A stretch of DNA of 47,801 nt from Candidatus Microgenomates bacterium (GTDB lineage: Bacteria > Patescibacteriota > Microgenomatia > UBA1406 > GWC2-37-13), in contig JAHFKS010000005.1 of assembly GCA_023245215.1 (NCBI GenBank), forward strand, positions 1 to 47,801, read 5' to 3'. Shown here in pieces: positions 36,703-44,776 of the stretch (its first letter is position 1; every line of letters starts with the position of its first letter). Made by a program: the position numbers and the translations under genes. Below the pieces are notes generated by a model, which was given only the letters and a program-made list of their open reading frames with translations, made no database searches and was not told where the DNA came from.

Positions 36703-37752
36703 ATGGATTTGAATCAATACGATTATTTTTTGCCGGAAGAAAATCTGGCTTTGAGTCCGGCTGTTCCTCGTGATTCTTCCAAGCTTTTTGTCTATAAAAC
36801 AAAGACAGATGAGATTATTTTGGATCATTTTTATAACCTGGATAAATATCTGCCTAAAAATTCTTTTCTGGTTTTGAATAACACTAAAGTATTACCTGCC
36901 CGGGTGACTATGAAAAAAGAGACAGGGGGGAAAGTCATCGTATTATTTTTGGTTAACGAATTAACTAGTTCGGGGATTGTTAAGGTGATGGCTGATAGAA
37001 AAATAAACGTCGGTAATTTTCTTTACTTCAATAAAAAAGAATTTCTACAGGTAGTTGGTCAAAAAGAACACATTTTTGAACTCAAATATCTATTTTCCAA
37101 AGAAAAACTATTCAACCTTCTCAAAAAATATGGAACAATGCCTATTCCTCTTTATTTAAAAAAATCCCCCCTGAAACGAGACGAACTGATGGAAAAATAC
37201 CAGACGGTTTTCGCCAAAAAGGAAGGATCGTCGGCTGCCCCAACAGCATCTTTGCACTTCACAGACAGGGTTTTTGACAGATTAGACAGAAAAAGAATTA
37301 ATAGATGTTTTGTCACTCTTCATGTCGGCCTTGGGACATTCGCACCATTGACAGACGAGAATTTAAAAACAAAAAAACTCCATGAAGAATATTTTGAAGT
37401 CAGTAAAAAAGCGCTAGAAGATATTAAAAGAATGAAAGCATTAGGAAAAAAGCTGATAGCTGCCGGGACAACTGTAACGCGAACGTTGGAAACGTTCGCG
37501 AATTTAGAAGTTAAAAGCAAAAAGTTAAAAGTTTTTGGGAAAACTGATTTGTTTATCTTTCCTCCTTATGATTTTAAAATGGTTGATATTTTGATTACCA
37601 ACTTTCATCTGCCAAAGTCGTCTTTAATGATGTTGGTGGAGTCATTTTTGCAACATAAACATTCGAAAAAATCGCTAGTGCAACTATATAATATAGCTAT
37701 TAAAAATGATTTCCGCTTTTATTCGTTCGGCGACGCCATGGTAATTTTATGA
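36703..37752 (+). CDS. queA: S-adenosylmethionine:tRNA ribosyltransferase-isomerase
   Basis: YDYFLPEENLALSPAVPRDSSKLFVY, LHVGLGTFAPLTDENL, LFIFPPYDFKMVDILITNFHLPKSSLMMLVESF. Confidence 0.95.
   Translation: MDLNQYDYFLPEENLALSPAVPRDSSKLFVYKTKTDEIILDHFYNLDKYLPKNSFLVLNNTKVLPARVTMKKETGGKVIVLFLVNELTSSGIVKVMADRKINVGNFLYFNKKEFLQVVGQKEHIFELKYLFSKEKLFNLLKKYGTMPIPLYLKKSPLKRDELMEKYQTVFAKKEGSSAAPTASLHFTDRVFDRLDRKRINRCFVTLHVGLGTFAPLTDENLKTKKLHEEYFEVSKKALEDIKRMKALGKKLIAAGTTVTRTLETFANLEVKSKKLKVFGKTDLFIFPPYDFKMVDILITNFHLPKSSLMMLVESFLQHKHSKKSLVQLYNIAIKNDFRFYSFGDAMVIL
37478..37500. repeat. Perfect 10-bp inverted repeat inside queA
   Basis: CGCGAACGTT-GGA-AACGTTCGCG. Confidence 0.9.
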
Positions 37753-38870
37753 ATAATTTTTTTAAAGTTCTCCATAAATCAAAAAAGTCAAAAGCCAGAA
37801 TAGGAGAGATTAAGACAAGTCACGGGATAATTAAAACGCCTTCTTTTGTGGCGGTCGGTACAAAAGGTACAGTCAAAGCTTTGACACCGGAATTAGTTAA
37901 ACAAATCGGAACTCAAGCTGCTTTTGTCAACACTTACCATCTTGTTACCCATCCGGGTGCAGAAATAATTGAAAAGGCCGGAGGGATACATAAGTATTCG
38001 AGATTGAACATGCCATTGATGAGTGATTCTGGAGGATTCCAGGTGTTTTCTCTGGCGAGGGAACAAAGGAAAGCTGATATTCGGGGTGAAGAGCAGCCTT
38101 TGGTGGTGAAAATATCTGATGACGGAGTAAAGTTCCGTTCGGCGTTTGATGGGAAACTGATTGAGTTTACACCGGAGAAGTCGATGGAGTACCAGAGGAA
38201 AATAGGGGCTGATATTAATATGGCTTTTGATGAGTGTACGTATTATCCGGCGACGCATGAGTACGCGGAAAAGGCAATGGAAAGAACGCATGAATGGTTA
38301 ACACAGTGTATTAAGTTTAAAGAAGACTCGTCTTCATTAAAACAATATCTATATGGAGTCATTCAAGGTGCAACTTATAAGGATCTAAGAAAAAAATCCG
38401 CCGAGTTTGTCGTCAGCCAAAACACTCCAGGGGTGGCGATTGGCGGAGTGTCTGTAGGTGAGAGCAAAAAAGAGATGCGCGATCAGGTGAAATGGGTGGC
38501 TGATTATCTGCCAAAAGACCGCCCGGTTCATTTATTAGGGGTTGGACAGGTGGATGATATTATTGATTTGGTTAAATACGGCATTGATACTTTTGACTGT
38601 GTCGAGCCGACAAGATTGGCTAGGATGGGAGTGATTTATCAAGTTCGGGGTGAAATAGATATTACTAAAAATATATATAAGAATAATCTGGAAAAAGTCG
38701 ACGTCGATTGTAATTGCTACGTCTGTACTTATTTTACAAAGTCTTATCTCCACCATTTATTCAAGCAGAGAGAAATCCTCGGTTATACACTGGCAACTTA
38801 CCACAATCTTTGGACAATGGAAAAGCTGTTCGAGCGGCTGCGGGATTTAATAAGCAAGGATCTTGTATAA
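37749..38870 (+). CDS. tgt: Queuine/preQ1 tRNA-guanine transglycosylase
   Basis: LMSDSGGFQVFSLA, GVAIGGVSVGESK, HLLGVGQVDDIIDLVKYGIDTFDCVEPTRLARMG, zinc site CNCYVC...H. Confidence 0.96.
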   Translation: MNNFFKVLHKSKKSKARIGEIKTSHGIIKTPSFVAVGTKGTVKALTPELVKQIGTQAAFVNTYHLVTHPGAEIIEKAGGIHKYSRLNMPLMSDSGGFQVFSLAREQRKADIRGEEQPLVVKISDDGVKFRSAFDGKLIEFTPEKSMEYQRKIGADINMAFDECTYYPATHEYAEKAMERTHEWLTQCIKFKEDSSSLKQYLYGVIQGATYKDLRKKSAEFVVSQNTPGVAIGGVSVGESKKEMRDQVKWVADYLPKDRPVHLLGVGQVDDIIDLVKYGIDTFDCVEPTRLARMGVIYQVRGEIDITKNIYKNNLEKVDVDCNCYVCTYFTKSYLHHLFKQREILGYTLATYHNLWTMEKLFERLRDLISKDLV

Positions 38871-38941
38871 AAAACCACAAACAGAGCCTCAAATGGTCAT
38901 TTTTTATGGTATAATATGTCTTTAGAAGTCTTTGTTATTAT

Positions 38942-40138
38942 ATGACTCAATTAAGAAGAATAGAACAAGGGCAACCGTCTCCAGAATTAAGAATCACTCC
39001 TCAGAGTCTACTTAGATATAACCAAACAGAAAAAGCTATCCACAACCGCCAGGAATGGAGAAGAACTAAGGAAGCCAGAGACGGCCAGATGACTTTATAT
39101 ATTGTCTGCGGTGATGCCAGAATCGTTACCGCAGAAATATTTGATGGCCCAAAAATAGTTTCCATCGCTTCAATTGCTAGTTCTGGCGACTTGGAGCATT
39201 TTAAGCATTTACTGCGCCACGACTATGTAGGTCAGATCGTTGTTGTCGGCCATTTTGACCATGAAAAAATCAACGAAACGGGCCATATGGCAGGATGCGG
39301 AGGAATAGACAATAGCAAAAAACTAAAAAAAGGAGAAGTGAAAATAGAAAATGAAGAATTGGAAAGTTTTCTTGAACAGAGAGTCTCGCCAGGTTTTTTT
39401 TCCAGTGTCAAAAAGACTGTTGAAGAAGCTGGTATGTTATCAGGAGGAAAGCCTGTTTTGGGAGTATTGGTTGACCATCTCACCTACGGCGCTTTTCCAA
39501 TAATGGAGTTGATTGGGAGCAGACTGATGAAATATCCTGAAGGTTATTTAAAAGCGTTTCAAAAAGGGCAGATAACCAATATTCAAGACCTATTAACTTT
39601 AGACAGCGGCGTGTTTCCTGAGTTAAAAATAACAGATCTCGACCCAGTTTTTCGGAAGATAATTAAAAAAAACAGGGAAAAGGCCAGAAAAAGAATAGAA
39701 AAAGACCCGGATTTTATGAAAAGACAGAAGGTCCAAAATCCATCAACAGTCGCCATCTCAACCTGCCCGATGCCGATGGCTTTGAGATATCCTGAACCTT
39801 TTGGTGTACCAAATAAAGTTTTTGTCATCCGCCAACCATTTATAAAAAGAGATGAATTAAAAAGTTTAAGCTTCGAAGATGTAGATTTTAAGTCAGTTGT
39901 CGGCCAACTTTATTTTCCTTTATCAAACGCCCTAAAAAACGATCCTAAAAAAGGTTTTACAGACACAAGAGACCTTTTAATAGAAACCCCTAACTTGGAA
40001 CTGTCTGCTCAAATCGCTAATAGGTTAAAAACAATCCAATTCGTTAAAGACTGGATTGCCCAAAGAGGAGGAAAAATAATTATCGCCGAAGTAAAAGAAG
40101 ACGAAACAACCCGAGCTCAATTTTTTTCCGAGGATTAA
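38942..40138 (+). CDS. Beta-carbonic-anhydrase-like protein with expanded metal loop
   Basis: LYIVCGDARIVTAEIFDGP...QIVVVGHFDHEKINETGHMAGCGGID. Confidence 0.45.
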   Translation: MTQLRRIEQGQPSPELRITPQSLLRYNQTEKAIHNRQEWRRTKEARDGQMTLYIVCGDARIVTAEIFDGPKIVSIASIASSGDLEHFKHLLRHDYVGQIVVVGHFDHEKINETGHMAGCGGIDNSKKLKKGEVKIENEELESFLEQRVSPGFFSSVKKTVEEAGMLSGGKPVLGVLVDHLTYGAFPIMELIGSRLMKYPEGYLKAFQKGQITNIQDLLTLDSGVFPELKITDLDPVFRKIIKKNREKARKRIEKDPDFMKRQKVQNPSTVAISTCPMPMALRYPEPFGVPNKVFVIRQPFIKRDELKSLSFEDVDFKSVVGQLYFPLSNALKNDPKKGFTDTRDLLIETPNLELSAQIANRLKTIQFVKDWIAQRGGKIIIAEVKEDETTRAQFFSED

Positions 40139-41112
40139 AAAACTTTATACGCTTTATTAAAAATCTCGAAGTCCACTTCTTTCTTTCCTTCCAGCTGGAC
40201 ACGAACAATTTTCAATTTCCCATTTTCAATTTTCATTTCTGTAATTTTCAGCCGTTTGTTATTTGGCAGTAAAGTCCATATGCCGGGCCAGGGATACAAG
40301 CCTCGAAAATAGTCGTAGATAATCTTCGGGGAATTTCCAATTTTCGATTTCCAATTTTCCAACAATTTATATTTATATAAATAATCAAACAAAAGCTTTG
40401 GAATTTCAAATTCTTCTAAAGACTTTCCTGCTAAAGCTTTTATTAAAGTCAGAAGAGGGATAAAGCCGTCTTCTTTTGTTGGAAACCTTCCATAAGTCGC
40501 CTGGCTGTGGTTTTGAGGCGTCAGTTTGATTTTATTTCTGACGAGATCTCTTATTTTTTTGACGGAAAACTCATAAGAAAGTTCTCCGAGCCGTTTTGCC
40601 AATTCGTCTCTTTTCTCTTGAGGGCTAATCTTGACTTCCAGTTGTCCGACTAAATATCCGTGGTCGATTTTTTCGTCGGTTTGAACAAGAGAAACAGCTG
40701 TTTTTTCATCTCCGAGAACCAGTGAGTAGGCGGCGGGAGCCGGACCTTTTAATTTGGGTAAGGCGGAGAAATGGATGTTCCAGAAGCCGTGTTTAGGCAC
40801 AGAGAGGATGTTTTTGGGAATGATTTGTCCGTAAAAGTATATTAAGGCCAGATCACAGTTTTTAATTTTCAATTTTAAATTTTCATTCAAATCTAAATTT
40901 TTAATATCTAAAATTTCTAAGCCATATTTTTTTGCGACCGTTTTAACAGGCGTTGGAGTGAGAATTTGCTCGCGACCGACTTTTTGATCGGGCTGGGTAA
41001 TAACCAGTTTTATTTCTGCAGTTTCCTGGATTGATTTATCTGTAAGAAATTTCTCCAAAAATTCCGCGGAGAATTGAGGCGAGCCGAAATAGGCAATAGT
41101 CAATTTTTTCAT
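40135..41112 (-). CDS. fmt: Methionyl-tRNA formyltransferase
   Basis: TIAYFGSPQFSAEFLEKF, YGQIIPKNILSVPKHGFWNIHFSALPKLKGPAPAAYSLVLGDEKTAVSLVQTDEKIDHG. Confidence 0.92.
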   Translation of the reverse strand: MKKLTIAYFGSPQFSAEFLEKFLTDKSIQETAEIKLVITQPDQKVGREQILTPTPVKTVAKKYGLEILDIKNLDLNENLKLKIKNCDLALIYFYGQIIPKNILSVPKHGFWNIHFSALPKLKGPAPAAYSLVLGDEKTAVSLVQTDEKIDHGYLVGQLEVKISPQEKRDELAKRLGELSYEFSVKKIRDLVRNKIKLTPQNHSQATYGRFPTKEDGFIPLLTLIKALAGKSLEEFEIPKLLFDYLYKYKLLENWKSKIGNSPKIIYDYFRGLYPWPGIWTLLPNNKRLKITEMKIENGKLKIVRVQLEGKKEVDFEIFNKAYKVF

Positions 41113-41378
41113 TATTTTATTTTAAATAAAACCGCCGGAGCAGTGGCGTCTTCTTTTATTTCCAGATTCGCAGGATACGTAAATTTCAGCCCCCATTTTT
41201 TGCTTTTGAAGTCTTTGTATTGGATAGGCGGAGTCGGGGAAGGCGAACGAGTTGGCGTTATCGATAACATAAAGTCAACTGCTTTATTGTTTTTTTCCAC
41301 TCTTTGCCCATAGCGGAAGCCCAGGACAAAAGCCAAGACTAAGATAAGAAAAAAAATAAACAAAAAGGGCTTGCTCAT
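41112..41378 (-). CDS. Small membrane-anchored extracytoplasmic protein
   Basis: N-terminal TM then TPTRSPSPTPP linker; 1-nt overlap with fmt. Confidence 0.6.
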   Translation of the reverse strand: MSKPFLFIFFLILVLAFVLGFRYGQRVEKNNKAVDFMLSITPTRSPSPTPPIQYKDFKSKKWGLKFTYPANLEIKEDATAPAVLFKIK

Positions 41379-41401
41379 AGTTAAAAGTATAACAAATTGA
41401 A

Positions 41402-41430
41402 TTGACTTTAATTATAAAGTTAACTATAAA
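41402..41430 (+). promoter_or_regulatory. Promoter TTGACT-N17-TATAAA, leaderless for the 41437 gene
   Basis: Followed by TTTAAT (6 nt) then ATG at 41437. Confidence 0.75.
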
Positions 41431-41436
41431 TTTAAT

Positions 41437-43176
41437 ATGAAGAAGTTTTTCTTTCTGTTTTTTTTATATCTTTTTATTTTTTCCGCTTTTTCTTATGCTC
41501 AAACGACCCCAGCAAATACATCAACTGATTTGAAACCTCCATATGTAATGGAATGTGTTACTGTCAACGGCAAAGACGGAGGTTGGCCGCCTAAGGTTGA
41601 TACAGTGACTTTTTCTGGTACTTGTAGCTCTGATAGCCCGTGTGATATAGGAATTTGTTTAGGTGATAATTGTACTGTCTATAATGCTGAAAAAGATACC
41701 AGATATTTCGGCAAACCAGGAACAGGACTCCCAAACGTTACGGTTAGCGGCGGAGGCGATCCGCACAAACTGCCGCCAGGTCAATTCACAGATATTCAAG
41801 GTTCAATTTCTAATCCCTCAGACCATGTTTGGTATTCAATTTATGCCATTCACGAACCCTTAGCTTTAAGCTTGGGCGGAGAAGGTAAGGATCCGTCTCA
41901 ACAGTTAGGCAAAAATGAGTTCCAATTGGCTGGATCGATGGGAAAATGTCTGTCTGTCTATTGGGATCCTTATGGCCGTGTTTTTGACTCTCAATCGCTT
42001 GAACCTTTGGGAATGAATGAAGCCAGAGTGACGCTACTTGATGAAGCAGGTCAGATTGTTAACACTCCATCAAACAATACCCCGATTGATGATTTAGGAA
42101 AATATAATATTTTTCTTCAAACTGACGGAAAATACAAACTCAAGGTAGACTCGATGGTGAACCATGATTTTATTCCAGTCGCTCCAAATTCCCGATATTC
42201 AGAACTTTATGAAAAAATCTATGTTTCCGGCGACCCGGCATTTGCCGAAAGTAAAAGCAACCCGCAGCGGTACGACATTCCGGTTAAACCAAGATCAACT
42301 CCTTATCATAGAGATCCGGTAACTATTTCCAAAAATCAAGACATAGTTTGGAATTTGGGCCAGGAATACGCAAAGATTGAGCTAAGAGTATCTCATCCGA
42401 TGACAAGAGTAATCACAAACATCAATAGCAGTTGGACCTGTGATCAGACAAACTCAGTTTATACAGACAAAGAAGGATTTTGCACAATAATGGTAAAAGC
42501 ATCAGAGATACCCCAAGAAGGGATTGATATCAATTACGCTCTTGATAGTAAATATTATCCGCTGGCGACTAATTTAATAAACAGACTTTTTGATAAAATA
42601 ATCTCTCTCTTTGTAAAAAATGTCAGTGCTCAACAAAAAATTAGAATTGATGATACTTCTGTCGCTAATAGCGTGCATTTTGATCCAATATTGCGTTATA
42701 TTGAGGGTCTTGCTTATGACGCCAATAAAGAACCAATCGCCAAAGCAAAAATAAATGTAAGATTGATTAATAAATCAATTTTCTACTCGACTGTGGCTGA
42801 CGATCGGGGATATTTTGTCATATACAAAAACAGCCTTCCGCCTCTAGAATTTTATCTAGAATATGTTGATCCAAAAACCTCCCAAATCATTAAAAAAACA
42901 ACTTCAGAGTTCGTCAGTGATAATCAGTCGTTTCTAAAAACAGAAAAAATAAATTTGATGGCGGCGACAAAATTTAACCAACCGGTTGTCGACCCAAAAA
43001 CAGGAAAGCTGAATGAAATCGTAAAACCACCCGTTTCCACTATTGCAGCTTCTCCCATTAACGGCGCAAACGGCGGCAAGGCTACGTTAGCAATCATAGT
43101 TTTTGTTTTAATCGTGTTAGTTTTGGTTGCTTTAGGAGTAATCGTCTATATAAAACAGAATAAATCTTTTACTTGA
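41437..43176 (+). CDS. Secreted multi-domain protein with carboxypeptidase-regulatory-like domains and C-terminal TM
   Basis: Signal peptide MKKFFFLFFLYLFIFSAFSYAQ; YIEGLAYDANKEPIAKAKINVRLINKSIFYSTVADDRGYFVIYKN; C-terminal TM then KQNKSFT. Confidence 0.65.
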   Translation: MKKFFFLFFLYLFIFSAFSYAQTTPANTSTDLKPPYVMECVTVNGKDGGWPPKVDTVTFSGTCSSDSPCDIGICLGDNCTVYNAEKDTRYFGKPGTGLPNVTVSGGGDPHKLPPGQFTDIQGSISNPSDHVWYSIYAIHEPLALSLGGEGKDPSQQLGKNEFQLAGSMGKCLSVYWDPYGRVFDSQSLEPLGMNEARVTLLDEAGQIVNTPSNNTPIDDLGKYNIFLQTDGKYKLKVDSMVNHDFIPVAPNSRYSELYEKIYVSGDPAFAESKSNPQRYDIPVKPRSTPYHRDPVTISKNQDIVWNLGQEYAKIELRVSHPMTRVITNINSSWTCDQTNSVYTDKEGFCTIMVKASEIPQEGIDINYALDSKYYPLATNLINRLFDKIISLFVKNVSAQQKIRIDDTSVANSVHFDPILRYIEGLAYDANKEPIAKAKINVRLINKSIFYSTVADDRGYFVIYKNSLPPLEFYLEYVDPKTSQIIKKTTSEFVSDNQSFLKTEKINLMAATKFNQPVVDPKTGKLNEIVKPPVSTIAASPINGANGGKATLAIIVFVLIVLVLVALGVIVYIKQNKSFT

Positions 43177-43201
43177 CAAAAGCATTTTACCTTTATATAC
43201 T
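43173..43201 (+). promoter_or_regulatory. Promoter TTGACA-N17-TATACT upstream of putative ncRNA
   Basis: Exact -35 consensus (containing the TGA stop of the upstream gene), 17-nt spacer, near-consensus -10. Confidence 0.8.
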
Positions 43202-43207
43202 TCTTTG

Positions 43208-43394
43208 TAGATCCTCCTAATGGGGAGAGCAGATTTAAAACTTTTTCTCTACGCAATTTTAAACTTGGGTAAACTCGATGTTTACATCGGGCAATAAGAT
43301 GACTTTCCTGTCCCGCTTTGCGGCACGGGAGGCATTCACCCCAACTCGCTTGAGGGAAAAAGCGAAACTAACCCCGTCTCGGAGGATCCTCTAT
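43208..43394 (+). ncRNA. Putative structured ncRNA or long 5' leader of rho (~185 nt)
   Basis: 283-bp ORF-free gap; ends pair as GATCCTCC (43210-43217)/GGAGGATC (43381-43388); internal stems TTTAAAA/TTTTAAA, CGATG/CATCG (alternative GTAAAC/GTTTAC), TCCCG/CGGGA, TCGCTT/AAGCGA; promoter immediately upstream. Confidence 0.6.
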
Positions 43395-43459
43395 TACTTC
43401 ATGGAAGTTACTTTCGAGAATTAATAAGGTGTTTTTCTAATTAATAATTTTTTATTTTT

Positions 43460-44764
43460 ATGGTATTGTCAAAAAAAACCAAGACGGAAGAAGATAAACC
43501 GCTTGATGTTTCCTCTCTGATTGAAAAAGTTGAGGAAAAGCCGATTATTCCAGCCAAAGAATCGCCGATTGTTAAACCGGCACCGGCAGCTCCTACGAGA
43601 ATGAGTAGGGAAATTCCCCTAGAGGAAAGGTTGAAAGAAGACCTGAAGATCAGTTATGAAGCTAAAGGTGTACTGGATATAACATTCGGTGGTTATGGAT
43701 TTTTACGCAAAAATTATGTCTTATCTCCTGACGCTGACATCTATGTTTCGACATCCCAGATCAGGCGATTTTGGCTGCGCCGGGGCGATGAAGTTGAAGG
43801 CCTGGCCCGGCCTCCAAAAGAAGGTGAAAGATTCCATTCTCTTCTTTTAATAAAAAAGATAAACGGCGTTGAGATGACAGAAGAAGAAAGCGCCAAACGG
43901 AAAAATTTTGACCAGCTGACTTCTCTTCACCCAAACAAGCAGATCAAACTGGAAACAGATAAGGACGTTCTTTCGACAAGAATTATTGATCTGGCGTCGC
44001 CTATAGGTTTTGGCCAGAGGGCATTGATTGTTTCCCAGCCAAAAGCCGGCAAGACGACCTTTTTGAAAGAAATCGCCCAGGGCATCTCAGAAAATTACAA
44101 AGACGCCTATTTAATGGCAATTTTAATCGGGGAGCGGCCCGAGGAAGTCACCGAAATAAAAAGATTTATTCATGGTGAAGTAGCGGCTTCGAATTTTGAC
44201 GAATCACCTCGACAGCAGATAAAAGTCGCCAATCTGGCGCTTGACAGGGCAAAAAGATTAGTAGAAATGGGTAAGGATGTCATCATTCTTTTGGATTCAG
44301 TTACCAGGCTGGCAAGAGCCCTCAACCTGTCAGTGACAGGGACAGGAAGAAGTCTGTCCGGTGGTTTTGACCCGTCCGCCCTTTATCCTGCTAAGAAATT
44401 TTTAGGGGCGGCAAGAAACTGCGAAGAAGGTGGCAGCTTAACTATTATCGGGACCGCCCTGGTCGGTACTGAATCAAGGATGGATGACCTGATTTATGAA
44501 GAACTTAAAGGCACCGGCAACATGGAAATCCACCTTGACCGGAACCTCGCCGACAAGAGGATCTATCCGGCCATCGATGTGGAAAAATCAGGCACCCGCC
44601 ATGAAGAACTGCTTTATGACAAAGAAATCCTCAATAAAGTAGGCACTTTGCGCAGAATGCTGGGCTTGCTCAACGGAGAAGAAAGACTGACGGCCTTGAT
44701 TGAGAAGTTGTCGAAAACAAAAGACAATAAGGCATTTTTGGAATCTTTGAGCAAAGGGGTTTGA
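43460..44764 (+). CDS. rho: Transcription termination factor Rho
   Basis: [102 protein letters not shown]. Confidence 0.97.
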   Translation: MVLSKKTKTEEDKPLDVSSLIEKVEEKPIIPAKESPIVKPAPAAPTRMSREIPLEERLKEDLKISYEAKGVLDITFGGYGFLRKNYVLSPDADIYVSTSQIRRFWLRRGDEVEGLARPPKEGERFHSLLLIKKINGVEMTEEESAKRKNFDQLTSLHPNKQIKLETDKDVLSTRIIDLASPIGFGQRALIVSQPKAGKTTFLKEIAQGISENYKDAYLMAILIGERPEEVTEIKRFIHGEVAASNFDESPRQQIKVANLALDRAKRLVEMGKDVIILLDSVTRLARALNLSVTGTGRSLSGGFDPSALYPAKKFLGAARNCEEGGSLTIIGTALVGTESRMDDLIYEELKGTGNMEIHLDRNLADKRIYPAIDVEKSGTRHEELLYDKEILNKVGTLRRMLGLLNGEERLTALIEKLSKTKDNKAFLESLSKGV

Positions 44765-44776
44765 CATTGAAATTAA

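Noticed and set aside
43208-43394. Assigning the rho-upstream RNA to RNase P, tmRNA, SRP or cobalamin riboswitch
   Set aside because: No GAGGAAAGUC/ACAGAAA, no tRNA-like domain, no SRP core motif; CTGTCCCGC resembles a cobalamin box by chance but the GGTG..AATCC and GCCACTG parts are absent.
44761-44766. TTGACA at the end of rho as a promoter for the sulfatase
   Set aside because: No acceptable -10 hexamer at 16-18 nt spacing.
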